Assembly: GCF_000518765.1 (NCBI RefSeq)
Contig: NZ_JAEF01000023.1
Location: forward strand, 1-64,000
Source: Ruminococcus flavefaciens ATCC 19208
Lineage (GTDB): Bacteria > Bacillota > Clostridia > Oscillospirales > Ruminococcaceae
DNA: 64,000 bases
Direction of reading: 5' to 3'
Shown here one piece after another: positions 17,201 to 25,659 of this stretch (positions are counted from its first letter, which is position 1; every line of letters begins with the position of its first letter). The position numbers were made by a program, and so were the translations under genes. Under the pieces are notes generated by a model. It saw only the letters and a program-made list of their open reading frames with translations. It ran no database searches and was not told the DNA's origin.

Positions 17201-17974
17201 ATGGCATACAATAAAGTCGTTATCGCGGGGATAAATACTTCGGAGCTTACCGTCCTGAAGGAAGATGAAAAGATCGCTCTGCTGAAAGAAATACGCGCCA
17301 CAGGCAGCAAGGCTGCAAAGGATAAGCTCATAAAAGGAAATCTGCGCCTTGTTCTCAGTGTTATACAACACTTTACGGGACGGGGCGAAGACATCGACGA
17401 CTTGTTCCAGATAGGTGTTATCGGACTTATTAAGGCTATCAATAACTTTGACCTCACAAAGGAAGTTCGCTTCTCTACCTACTGCGTACCAATGATAAGC
17501 GGTGAGCTGCGGCGTTACCTGAGAGACAGCAGCCACGTTAAGGTGAGCCGTTCACTGCGGGATCTGGCTTATAAGGCTATACAAGCCAAGGAAAAGCTTA
17601 CATTCTCCCTCCAGCGCGAACCGACTGCAGAGGAAATAGCCAATGAAGTCGGAGTCAAACGTTCAGAAGTTGTCATCGCACTTGAAAGCATAAGCGACCC
17701 TGTATCGCTGTATGAGCCTGTTTACTCGGACTCAGAGGATAATCTTTATATCATGGATCAGATAAGCGACCTCAATGACGTTGAGAGCTGCATGGACGAA
17801 CTTACTATCCGCGATGCCATAAAAGAACTTGGAGAACGTGAGAAGAACATACTGTATCTCAGGTTCTTTCGCGGAAAAACTCAGGTAGAAGTGGCAAGCG
17901 AGATCGGTATTTCTCAGGCTCAGGTCTCACGCCTTGAAAAAAGTGCAATCAAAAGAATAAAAAGCAGCATATAA
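17201..17974 (+). CDS. sigG: Sporulation RNA polymerase sigma-G factor
   Basis: 257 aa, the normal length. The N-terminus NKVVIAGINTSELTVLKEDE resembles the sigma-G start that contains the NTSxLPVLK stretch. Region 2 (LRLVLSVIQHF, DLFQIGVIGLIKAINNFDL, RFSTYCVPMISGELRRYL), region 3 and region 4 (GISQAQVSRLEKSAIKRIK) are complete. Sigma-G directs late forespore genes in endospore formers. GGAGGATATTTTCA places the ATG well. In Bacillus and many Clostridia sigG lies beside spoIIGA-sigE; here no other sporulation gene adjoins, and the gene has no obvious sigma-A promoter. Assignment to sigma-G rather than sigma-F rests on the N-terminal motif. Confidence 0.88.
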   Translation: MAYNKVVIAGINTSELTVLKEDEKIALLKEIRATGSKAAKDKLIKGNLRLVLSVIQHFTGRGEDIDDLFQIGVIGLIKAINNFDLTKEVRFSTYCVPMISGELRRYLRDSSHVKVSRSLRDLAYKAIQAKEKLTFSLQREPTAEEIANEVGVKRSEVVIALESISDPVSLYEPVYSDSEDNLYIMDQISDLNDVESCMDELTIRDAIKELGEREKNILYLRFFRGKTQVEVASEIGISQAQVSRLEKSAIKRIKSSI

Positions 17975-17984
17975 TAATGGAACT

Positions 17985-18077
17985 CAGCCTTTAGGCGTTA
18001 GCTATTAGTCAATGTGTCGCCTTCGGCGAATAATTCAAATAATGTGTGCGTATGCGAACACTTTCGGCTAACGGCTG
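17985..18077. repeat. Short imperfect inverted-repeat element after sigG
   Basis: About 93 bp. The left edge CAGCCTTTAGGCGTTAGC and the right edge (complement CAGCCGTTAGCCG) are imperfect inverted copies. Inside are a perfect GTCGCCTTCGGCGA hairpin and a partial palindrome around GTGTGCGTATGCGAACAC. The core AGCCGTTAGCC recurs at the block that follows the PglX-like gene near 49556, which suggests a dispersed non-coding element. Confidence 0.5.
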
Positions 18078-18117
18078 TATTATAATATTTACAGTAATTT
18101 GAATAGTTTATTTACAT

Positions 18118-18142
18118 GGGCGGATAATACTCCGCCCTTTTT
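18118..18142 (+). terminator. Terminator downstream of sigG
   Basis: GGGCGGA (18118-18124) pairs with TCCGCCC (18131-18137), then TTTTT. Confidence 0.8.
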
Positions 18143-18169
18143 ATTTTGTCTGAATTTACTACTTTTCTA

Positions 18170-18198
18170 TTGATTTTTCGCCGTAAATGATGTATAAT
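18170..18198 (+). promoter_or_regulatory. Promoter of the sugar ABC operon
   Basis: TTGATT (18170-18175), 17 bp, TATAAT (18193-18198), about 34 nt before the lipoprotein gene. No operator palindrome is evident. Confidence 0.65.
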
Positions 18199-18231
18199 TA
18201 CTGTAATATCATTTATCCGGGATCTGAGAGT

Positions 18232-19542
18232 ATGAAAAAAACATTTTTAAAAATCGCAGCTGCCTGCTGCATCATATCACTCTCTGCCTGCTCAGTAAAA
18301 AAGAACGACTCAGTCACCAAGCCCGATGGGAAACTTGATAAGTGCAGTCTGCGCTTTTCATGGTGGGGCGGTGACGACAGACACGAAGCTACTCTTAAAG
18401 CCATTGACCTGTGGAACAAAAAATATCCCGATATCACCATAACTCCCGAGTACGGAGGCTGGGACGGCTGGTCGGAAAAAGTCACTTCACAGGTCAGCAG
18501 CAGTACCGAACCAGATATCATGCAGATAAACTATGACTGGCTCATAGCCTTGTCACCTGACGGAAACGGTTTCTATGACCTCGGTGAGCTGAGTTCACAG
18601 CTCGACCTTTCTCAGTTTGATGATGAGGTACTTTCTTTCGGAAAAGTCGGCGAAAAGCTCAATGCTGTCACGGTATCGGTAAGCGGAAGGAGTCTTTTCT
18701 ATAATTCTCAGGTTTTCAGCAGAATGGGGGCTGATTACCCTGAAACGTGGAACGACCTTATCGCTCTCGGGAACAGATTCAGTGAAGACGGGCTTTACCC
18801 TCTTGATCTGGATATACAGTCGGGAGGTACTGCATGGTATCTGGCAGTAGTATACGTTCAGCAGCAGACAGGCAGACAGTTCATTACCCTTGACGGCAGA
18901 CTTGGTTTTACCGTGGAGGATATAAAAAACGCACTCAGCTTTTATAAGCAGCTGGAGGAAAGTCATGTTATACGTACTGTTAGGACAAGAACAGATGAGG
19001 ACGGAAATGCGGCTCTGTACCAATCCCCCGAATTCATCGGCGGAAGAGTTGCAGGTGTTCTCGAATGGGGCAGTGCTGTCGGAAAATATGAGTCGGTACT
19101 GCCTGAGGGAGTTCTTGAGGCAGGTCCTCTGCTGACTGACGAAAAAGGCTGCTCTGACGGCTGGATGATAAAGCCGTCACTGCTATACGCTATCTCAAAG
19201 AATACAAAGCACCCTGACGAAGCGGCGGCTTTTATCAATTTCTTGCTGAATGATGAGGAATGTGCAGAAATACTCGGTACTACGCGAGGCATACCTGCAT
19301 CACACAAGGCAGAAGCTGTTCTGCAAAAAAGCGGTGCTCTGAACGGTCTAACAAAGGAAAGCGAAAGTATCCTCAGCAACGCCCATACTGTTACTATAAG
19401 TCCTTATATGGAGCTTTCACGTATGAAGGAATTCTACAATACTGCCATAGAAGCCGTATCCTACGGAACTTCCGATGTTGACAGCGCAGCACAGCAGATG
19501 TTCGACTCAGTTAATAATTATCTGGAGAAGATAAGAAAATGA
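18232..19542 (+). CDS. Sugar ABC transporter substrate-binding lipoprotein
   Basis: 436 aa. A lipoprotein signal ends in ISLSACS. The mature part has the family-1 solute-binding fold: LRFSWWGGDDRHEATLKAID, EPDIMQINYDW, then PETWNDLIALGNRF and NFLLNDEECAEIL. It should capture an oligosaccharide outside the membrane for the two permeases that follow; the GH105 at the end of the operon points to unsaturated rhamnogalacturonan oligosaccharides. ATG 18232 begins the signal peptide; the longer frame upstream has no such start. It overlaps the next gene by 4 nt. Confidence 0.93.
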   Translation: MKKTFLKIAAACCIISLSACSVKKNDSVTKPDGKLDKCSLRFSWWGGDDRHEATLKAIDLWNKKYPDITITPEYGGWDGWSEKVTSQVSSSTEPDIMQINYDWLIALSPDGNGFYDLGELSSQLDLSQFDDEVLSFGKVGEKLNAVTVSVSGRSLFYNSQVFSRMGADYPETWNDLIALGNRFSEDGLYPLDLDIQSGGTAWYLAVVYVQQQTGRQFITLDGRLGFTVEDIKNALSFYKQLEESHVIRTVRTRTDEDGNAALYQSPEFIGGRVAGVLEWGSAVGKYESVLPEGVLEAGPLLTDEKGCSDGWMIKPSLLYAISKNTKHPDEAAAFINFLLNDEECAEILGTTRGIPASHKAEAVLQKSGALNGLTKESESILSNAHTVTISPYMELSRMKEFYNTAIEAVSYGTSDVDSAAQQMFDSVNNYLEKIRK

Positions 19543-20411
19543 AATCCCGAATTTACCGTAATCCTGTGGGCGTAAGCAGATTCACAGGACTTTTACTGAT
19601 ACTGCCGTTTATTATCGGTGCAATATTATTTATAATTTATCCTTTTGTCTGCTCTTTTATAGTCGGACTGAAAGACGGCAGCGGCGATCTTGGCTTTGAT
19701 AACTACAAAAATATTATGTCTGACAGCAATTACCGTCAGACAGCTGCGGTCACTTTTAAATACACTGCTTTCCTTGTACCGCTGAAGCTTGCGGTATCAC
19801 TCCTTGTGGCACTGCTGCTCAACTGTGAGCTGAAAGGCATAGGTATATTCCGTACAGCTTTTTACATACCTTCTATATTAGGCTCTAATCTGGCAGTTAT
19901 AATAATGTGGCAGTATCTGTTCACATCGAACGGCCTTGTAAATCAGCTTCTTGGCGTCATAGGCATTGCGCCCGTCGGCTGGTACGGAGATCCTGATAAA
20001 GCAATTTTTATAATCGTTCTGCTGAGATTATGGGAATTCGGTTCAACTATGGTCATATTTCTTGCCGCTCTCCGTGATATTCCAAATGAACTGTACTATG
20101 CCGCAAAAGTTGACGGCTGCGGCAGCATAAAAGCTTTTTTCCACATAACTCTCCCACAGCTCAAAAACATCATCTTCATAAATCTTGTACTGCAAACTAT
20201 TGCAGCCATGCAGGAATTCAACGCTCCATACATGATAACAGGGGGCGGTCCGCTGGGAAGTACACGCACTATCGGTATGTACATATACGATGAGATGTTC
20301 AGATACGGCGACGAAGGTACTGCAAATGCCGTTTCATGGCTTCTCTTCACGCTTATAGGCGCTGTTGTGATACTGCTGTACAGGTTCACTGAAAAGCTGA
20401 GGAGGGACTGA
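19539..20411 (+). CDS. Sugar ABC transporter permease (MalF/UgpA type)
   Basis: 290 aa with six predicted membrane helices. The cytosolic EAA loop appears as NELYYAAKVDGCGSIKAFFHITLPQL, the contact site for the transport ATPase. The overlap ATGA with the binding-protein gene shows translational coupling. It forms a heterodimer with the next gene's product. No ATP-binding subunit is encoded here, so a shared MsmX-like ATPase elsewhere is expected. Confidence 0.93.
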   Translation: MKSRIYRNPVGVSRFTGLLLILPFIIGAILFIIYPFVCSFIVGLKDGSGDLGFDNYKNIMSDSNYRQTAAVTFKYTAFLVPLKLAVSLLVALLLNCELKGIGIFRTAFYIPSILGSNLAVIIMWQYLFTSNGLVNQLLGVIGIAPVGWYGDPDKAIFIIVLLRLWEFGSTMVIFLAALRDIPNELYYAAKVDGCGSIKAFFHITLPQLKNIIFINLVLQTIAAMQEFNAPYMITGGGPLGSTRTIGMYIYDEMFRYGDEGTANAVSWLLFTLIGAVVILLYRFTEKLRRD

Positions 20412-20413
20412 AT

Positions 20414-21241
20414 ATGAGAAAGCTCCTTCTTTATTTCACGCTTGCAGTCATCGGTATAATAATGCTTTATCCTCTTCTATGGCTGTTCGGTGCATCATTC
20501 AAATCAAACGACGAAATATTCACTACTATATGGTTTATGCCGAAAAGCATTGACACCGATGTGTACAAAAATGCGTGGGAAACAGTTACTCCCTACACTA
20601 TGGGACATTACTTTATCAATACCTTTATGATAATAATCCCCAAAACCGTTTTTGCCGTACTTTCCTCAGTACTTGTAGCTTACGGCTTTGCACGATTTGA
20701 TTTTCCTCTGAAAAAATTCTTCTTCGCATTGCTTATGTGCGGTATGCTCATGCCCTCTATAGTTACCGTAATGCCAATGTATCGTATGTGGAGCAGTCTC
20801 GGTCTCCTTGATACATATATACCGCTGACTCTCCCCTCTCTCTTTGCCTGTGAAGGAATGTTTGTGTTCATTCTTATACAGTTTCTGAAAAAAGTGCCGA
20901 GAGAGTTTGATGAAGCTGCCCGTATAGACGGCTGCGGCACTTTAAAAACCTTGTTCTTAGTGCTTATGCCATGTATAAGACCTGCTGTTATTTCCATAGC
21001 GGTCTTTACATTCCTGTGGACAATGAACGATTTCCTCTCACCTCTCATAATGATACAATCTGTGGAAAAGTACCCTCTTTCACTTGCTCTCAGGCTCTCT
21101 GTTGACAGTACGGGACAGGGGTATGAACAGAGAAAAATAATCGCTATGGCAGTGATAGGTCTTATTCCTTCTGTTGCAGTTTTTGCTCTTGCGCAGAAAA
21201 AATTTATAAGCGGTATCACCGCAGGAGGACTCTCAGGATGA
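20414..21241 (+). CDS. Sugar ABC transporter permease (MalG/UgpE type)
   Basis: 275 aa with six membrane helices. The EAA loop is REFDEAARIDGCGTLKTLFLVLMP. It starts 2 nt after the first permease, behind GAGGGA, and ends overlapping the GH105 start by 4 nt. It is the second half of the importer channel. Confidence 0.93.
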   Translation: MRKLLLYFTLAVIGIIMLYPLLWLFGASFKSNDEIFTTIWFMPKSIDTDVYKNAWETVTPYTMGHYFINTFMIIIPKTVFAVLSSVLVAYGFARFDFPLKKFFFALLMCGMLMPSIVTVMPMYRMWSSLGLLDTYIPLTLPSLFACEGMFVFILIQFLKKVPREFDEAARIDGCGTLKTLFLVLMPCIRPAVISIAVFTFLWTMNDFLSPLIMIQSVEKYPLSLALRLSVDSTGQGYEQRKIIAMAVIGLIPSVAVFALAQKKFISGITAGGLSG

Positions 21242-22356
21242 CAAGATCCGAATTGATTGTAAATAATTATATTGAAAAAATGATACTGCCCTCTGATCCA
21301 CTTGCACCTCAATGGAATGTCGAGAACTCAGTATGCGAAAAATTGCCCAAATGGAACTACATTGACAACTGCATGATAGCTGCAATCCTCATGCTTTATG
21401 ATGTCAGCGAAGATGAACGTCTTCTTGATTACTCAGTAAAATTCACGGATACATATGTGGGCGAGGACGGAAGTATCCCTACAATGAACTATGCAGATTA
21501 TAACCTTGATAATCTTAACGGCGGCAAAAATCTCATAAGACTGTGGAAGCTTACAGGCTCTGAACATTACCGCCTCGCTTTTGAAAAGCTATGGAACGAA
21601 CAGGTGCTCCGTCAACCGAGACTAAGCTGCGGCAGCTTTTGGCATAAGGCAATATATCCCGATCAGATCTGGCTGGACGGCACTTATATGTCTCTGCCGT
21701 TCATGGCTGAATACGGTAAGCTCCATGATCTCCGCGGAGTTACAGATGATGTTGAAAGGCAGTTTTACGATATCAGGAAAATAACCCGCGACCCACAGAC
21801 AGGGCTGTATTTTCACGGCTATGACGATACAAAAACTATGATATGGGCTGACAGCATAACAGGTCTTTCACCTGAATTCTGGCTGCGTTCAAACGGCTGG
21901 CTCTGCGCTGCACTTGCAGATGTATATGAGATACTTGAGGATATGACAACAGGCAGAATTCTTTCCGAGATGCTTGGCGATATGGTGAAATACTGCCGCG
22001 ATGACGGTATGCTTTATCAGCTCCCGTTAAAACCGGAGCTTGAGTGGAATTATCCCGAAACAAGCGGTACTCTCCTTGTGGCTTATGCAGCTTTGAAGGC
22101 TGCAAGGCTCGGTGTATGCGGTGATGATATCCGTCAGATCGGACTGAAAGCATTCAATACCGTAACCGAAAAATTCATAAATACGGATCAGGACATTCCC
22201 GTCCTCGGAAATATTTGTCTTGTAGGTGGTCTCGGCGGTGAAAATGAACGTGACGGTTCTGCGGAATACTACCTCAGTGAAAAAATAACTCAAAATGATG
22301 CAAAGGGTATAGCTCCCTATATCATGGCTTTTACAGAAATTAAAAAAATGCAATAA
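21238..22356 (+). CDS. GH105 unsaturated rhamnogalacturonyl hydrolase
   Basis: 372 aa without a signal peptide, so it is cytosolic like other GH105 enzymes. Family hallmarks are FWHKAIYPDQIWLDGTYMS, with the catalytic Asp in WLDGTYM, and LRSNGWLCAALADVYEIL near the C-terminus, in an alpha6/alpha6 barrel similar to YteR. It removes the 4,5-unsaturated galacturonyl group left by rhamnogalacturonan lyases, which implies that the upstream importer brings in lyase products. Sequence alone does not separate it from GH88. Its start overlaps the permease stop by 4 nt. Confidence 0.88.
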   Translation: MTRSELIVNNYIEKMILPSDPLAPQWNVENSVCEKLPKWNYIDNCMIAAILMLYDVSEDERLLDYSVKFTDTYVGEDGSIPTMNYADYNLDNLNGGKNLIRLWKLTGSEHYRLAFEKLWNEQVLRQPRLSCGSFWHKAIYPDQIWLDGTYMSLPFMAEYGKLHDLRGVTDDVERQFYDIRKITRDPQTGLYFHGYDDTKTMIWADSITGLSPEFWLRSNGWLCAALADVYEILEDMTTGRILSEMLGDMVKYCRDDGMLYQLPLKPELEWNYPETSGTLLVAYAALKAARLGVCGDDIRQIGLKAFNTVTEKFINTDQDIPVLGNICLVGGLGGENERDGSAEYYLSEKITQNDAKGIAPYIMAFTEIKKMQ

Positions 22357-22403
22357 ATATACTCTCCGAACAAAAATATTTGTTCAGTTCTCATTGCTTA
22401 TAC

Positions 22404-22432
22404 TTGAAAAGTTCACACTTTCGTGATATAAT
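22404..22432 (+). promoter_or_regulatory. Extended -10 promoter for the nfeD-SPFH pair
   Basis: TTGAAA (22404-22409), 17 bp, TATAAT (22427-22432) with TGA just upstream, making an extended -10. A GAACAAA/TTTGTTC hairpin (22368-22385) just before it may end the GH105 transcript. Confidence 0.7.
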
Positions 22433-22481
22433 ATTTCCTGTAGGGATTACTACAAATATTTTTGTGAAAGGGGGTCTCGTT

Positions 22482-22919
22482 ATGGGTGTTCTGTTTTGGG
22501 CTTGTGCTGTTGTAGCTTTCGTTATTGCTGAAGTTGTCACAGTCCAGCTCGTTTCGATCTGGTTCGCCGCAGGTTCTCTGGTCACGCTCCTGTTCAGCTA
22601 TTTCTATAAACTGACTGCTGTAGAACAGCTCGGAATATTTATAATTTCATCTTCAATATTCCTGCTGCTGAGTATGCCGTTTATCAGAAACCGCAGAAGG
22701 AAAGAAGACTTTATCGCTACCAATTCCGAACTTGACATAGGCAGGCACGCAACCGTTATCGAAACGATCAACAACGATAAAGGAACAGGACGAGTCACTT
22801 TAAATGGGGTAAACTGGAGTGCCGTTCCTGAAGACGAGAACGAGATAATACCTGAGGGTACGATCGTTATCGTAAAAAAAGTAATGGGCGCAAAATTACT
22901 CGTCGCACCTGAAAAGTAA
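22482..22919 (+). CDS. NfeD-like membrane protein
   Basis: 145 aa. Three hydrophobic helices lie within residues 1-75 and a small OB-fold at 85-145 (IGRHATVIETI, GRVTLNGVNWSAVPED, EGTIVIVKKVMGAKLLV) as in short NfeD proteins. These partner with stomatin-type SPFH proteins in membrane microdomains. The frame is open upstream, but ATG 22482 has GAAAGGGGG at good spacing and starts the first helix. The SPFH gene follows after 37 nt. Confidence 0.9.
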   Translation: MGVLFWACAVVAFVIAEVVTVQLVSIWFAAGSLVTLLFSYFYKLTAVEQLGIFIISSSIFLLLSMPFIRNRRRKEDFIATNSELDIGRHATVIETINNDKGTGRVTLNGVNWSAVPEDENEIIPEGTIVIVKKVMGAKLLVAPEK

Positions 22920-22956
22920 AAATCAATCACACCATTTATTTTGGAGGTATTTAAAA

Positions 22957-23976
22957 ATGGATCCATTCAAGATTATTGTTTTGTTAGTTATTGTATTCCT
23001 GTTATTCGTTATCGTAAGATCATTCAGGATCGTACCGCAGGCTCACGTATTCGTTATCGAGCGTCTCGGTTCATTCCATGCTGAATGGGATACAGGTCTT
23101 CACATTCTCGTTCCTTTCATCGACAGGATCGCAGGCAAGGTCTCACTCAAGGAAAAAGTCGTTGACTTCAAGCCTCAGCCTGTTATCACAAAAGATAACG
23201 TTACCATGCAGATAGATACCGTCGTGTTCTATCAGGTAACTGATGCTAAGCAGTATATCTACGGTGTTGAAAGACCTCTCGCAGCTATCGAGAACCTTTC
23301 GGCTACAACTCTCCGTAACATCATCGGTGAAATGGAACTCGATGCTACTCTTACTTCAAGAGATGTCATCAACTCAAAGATCACTGCTATACTCGATATG
23401 GCTACTGACCGCTGGGGTATCAAGGTAAACCGTGTTGAGCTCAAGAATATCCTTCCTCCTCGTGAGATTCAGGACGCTATGGAAAAGCAGATGAAGGCTG
23501 AGCGTGAGCGTCGTGAAAAGATCCTTCAGGCTGAAGGTGATAAGAAGTCTCAGATCCTTGTTGCAGAAGGTGAAAAGGAATCTCAGATCCTCCGCGCACA
23601 GGCTAAGAAAGAATCTCAGATCCTCGAAGCAGAAGCTCAGAAGCAGGCTATGATCCTCAAGGCTGACGCTGTAAGAGAGCAGAAGATACTTGAAGCTACC
23701 GGTGAATCAAAGGCTATCGAAATGGTTCAGCAGGCTCTTGCTGAGAGTATCGTAAAGCTCAATCAGGCTAATCCTAACGAGAGAGTTATCCAGCTCAAGT
23801 CTCTTGAATCCTTCGCAAAGGCTGCTGACGGCAAGGCTACAAAGATCATTATCCCAAGTGAGATACAGGGGCTTGCAGGTCTTGCTATGGGACTCAAGTC
23901 TATTGTTGAAAAGGATACTGTTCCTGCAAAAGGCAGCAGCAGTGAAACAAATTTCCATGATTATCAGGCAAACTGA
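22957..23976 (+). CDS. SPFH/Band 7 (stomatin/slipin-type) membrane scaffold protein
   Basis: 339 aa. One N-terminal membrane segment (about 5-24) is followed by the Band 7 domain (VPQAHVFVIERLGSFHAEW, LKEKVVDFKPQPVITKDNV, TLRNIIGEMELDATLTSRD). A long helical region rich in Ala, Glu and Gln has repeated SQIL units (SQILVAEGEKESQILRAQAK), a coiled coil that lets subunits form large rings. Such proteins organise membrane microdomains and act with NfeD, the upstream neighbour. Strong codon bias suggests high expression. Ribosome site GGAGG. Confidence 0.93.
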   Translation: MDPFKIIVLLVIVFLLFVIVRSFRIVPQAHVFVIERLGSFHAEWDTGLHILVPFIDRIAGKVSLKEKVVDFKPQPVITKDNVTMQIDTVVFYQVTDAKQYIYGVERPLAAIENLSATTLRNIIGEMELDATLTSRDVINSKITAILDMATDRWGIKVNRVELKNILPPREIQDAMEKQMKAERERREKILQAEGDKKSQILVAEGEKESQILRAQAKKESQILEAEAQKQAMILKADAVREQKILEATGESKAIEMVQQALAESIVKLNQANPNERVIQLKSLESFAKAADGKATKIIIPSEIQGLAGLAMGLKSIVEKDTVPAKGSSSETNFHDYQAN

Positions 23977-23990
23977 ACTTAAACTTTCAA

Positions 23991-24019
23991 AATGCTTCCC
24001 TTTTCGGGAAGCATTTTTT
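23991..24019 (+). terminator. Terminator of the nfeD-SPFH operon
   Basis: AATGCTTCCC (23991-24000), loop TTTTC, GGGAAGCATT (24006-24015), then TTTT. Confidence 0.9.
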
Positions 24020-24085
24020 ATTGCTTAATTAAAGAAAGTTTCATTGTATGTCAATATGATCGCATAGATTTCACCCGGTAAATGC

Positions 24086-24094
24086 TGATATAAT
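24086..24094 (+). promoter_or_regulatory. Extended -10 promoter for the N-terminal dockerin gene
   Basis: TGATATAAT (24086-24094). The -35 region is poor (AGATTT at 17 bp), so this assignment is tentative. Confidence 0.4.
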
Positions 24095-24145
24095 GGTATA
24101 AGGAGTAATATTCACATCTTCCTGTTCTAAAAGGAGGTATCGCAT

Positions 24146-25339
24146 ATGAAAAAATTCATTTCTATTATCACCTCAGTACTGACAGCTTTTTCTGCATCTT
24201 CCTTAACTGCTTTTGCCGACGGTTCCCCTGATTTTTCAGATGATTCTGTTACCCACAAAACACATACGCGAATAGTTGGCGACCTTAATGAAGATGGTGA
24301 AATAAGCGTAGGCGATCTTGTTATCATGACTCATATTATGCACGGAAACAAATCTGACGATTATAGAAGGTATTATTACGATGAGCTTGGATATTCCGAT
24401 CTGAATTTTGACCTTTCAACCGATATATTTGACCTTATCGAACTCAGAAAGCTTTTAATATCCCCCGAAAAAGCCTTTAAAATTGTCAGTGATGTCGATA
24501 TTTTATCTTCCACTGACAAAGCAACCGATGTTGCAGCTTTCATACGTTCGCCTGAGGATATAACTTCTTATCTTTCCGGCATAGGGACAAGTGAGGAAGA
24601 AATACAGCAATATCTTGATATCTACGATGACGATTTCTTTAAGGACAGTGATGTTGTCTTTGGCACACTTGTTCAGGAATACGGCAATGGCATACATTTC
24701 AGATACCCTGAAGCATCTTTTATGTTTGGAAAATTTGCAGAGATTTTTGAAGTTACCGAAGAATCAAAATATGAACAAGCAGCCGAATTATTAAATGTTG
24801 ATATTGAAACCCTGAAAAGCTCAAATATTTACACGCTCATAACATATCAGGAGTATAATACACACCCTATGCTTTATCCAAAAACCGATAAGATAATTCT
24901 TTTCAGGACAACCGTTCCGAAAAGTATATATGACCAGTCAAACGGTATAGGTCTTGTATGGGATTTTGAATTATTCGTTCCTGAGTACCGTGCACACACA
25001 TTTGATTCTCCTGACGGTAAGCATCATATATATATCACCGTAGAAGAAGATGATTTTATGGACGACGACTGCAAATATATGTTTTACATCATAGATAACA
25101 ATGGATCATACATTTATGGCGGCGAATTTTATGACTATGGCTACGGCGATAAATTCAACTGCGACTATATACCAACAACTGATAACGATAATAATCCTGT
25201 TTATAAATTCGGCGACAATGCCAAGATCACATGGTATTACGGCGTAGCAGAAATAAGTTTTAAGACTTATGAATGGGATGAGGATTACACACAACTGTCA
25301 GAAATATGGCAAACAATAAATTTAGCTTTCTATGTTTGA
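24146..25339 (+). CDS. Secreted protein with N-terminal dockerin, otherwise unknown
   Basis: 397 aa. A signal peptide (1-25, ending LTAFADG) is followed directly by a type I dockerin at about 43-110: GDLNEDGEISVGDLVIMTHI is a clear first calcium-binding repeat and LNFDLSTDIFDLIELRKLLI a weaker second, with fewer Asp ligands. Residues 120-397 are acidic and Tyr/Asp-rich, with no hydrolase motif I recognise. Dockerins dock to cohesins of a scaffoldin, so the protein is probably part of the cellulosome. Ribosome site AAGGAGG. It is flanked by terminators, so it is transcribed alone. Confidence 0.8.
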   Translation: MKKFISIITSVLTAFSASSLTAFADGSPDFSDDSVTHKTHTRIVGDLNEDGEISVGDLVIMTHIMHGNKSDDYRRYYYDELGYSDLNFDLSTDIFDLIELRKLLISPEKAFKIVSDVDILSSTDKATDVAAFIRSPEDITSYLSGIGTSEEEIQQYLDIYDDDFFKDSDVVFGTLVQEYGNGIHFRYPEASFMFGKFAEIFEVTEESKYEQAAELLNVDIETLKSSNIYTLITYQEYNTHPMLYPKTDKIILFRTTVPKSIYDQSNGIGLVWDFELFVPEYRAHTFDSPDGKHHIYITVEEDDFMDDDCKYMFYIIDNNGSYIYGGEFYDYGYGDKFNCDYIPTTDNDNNPVYKFGDNAKITWYYGVAEISFKTYEWDEDYTQLSEIWQTINLAFYV

Positions 25340-25359
25340 CTTATCATCATGGCTTTTAT

Positions 25360-25393
25360 CCCCCTTTCCTGTAATGGGAAAGGGGGAATTTTT
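25360..25393 (+). terminator. Terminator of the N-terminal dockerin gene
   Basis: CCCCCTTTCC (25360-25369) pairs with GGAAAGGGGG (25377-25386), then AATTTTT. The rest of the 320-bp gap to the next gene is A/T-rich leader and promoter; I see no further gene in it. Confidence 0.85.
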
Positions 25394-25490
25394 ACCTGTC
25401 AAAAACTTCGCATAAAAAAAGGGCTTTTTTGTAGTTTGATACGATTTTTATAAAAAGCAGGTTATTTTTGAAAATCAGTGTCATTTTCTC

Positions 25491-25519
25491 TTGCAATTCG
25501 ACAGCTTTTGTTGTATAAT
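25491..25519 (+). promoter_or_regulatory. Promoter of the MBOAT-FkbH operon
   Basis: TTGCAA (25491-25496), 17 bp, TATAAT (25514-25519). The leader is about 135 nt and contains no riboswitch fold that I can recognise. Confidence 0.7.
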
Positions 25520-25659
25520 ATTCTGTGCAGGCTTGCAATGGTCTGTACAAGTTTTCAACTTTGATAATACTTATATTATTTTACATTGCTCCGCCTGCTT
25601 TTACGCGGTATTACTACAGACAGATATAAAAAGATTATTTGCAACAAGGCGGTAGAACA

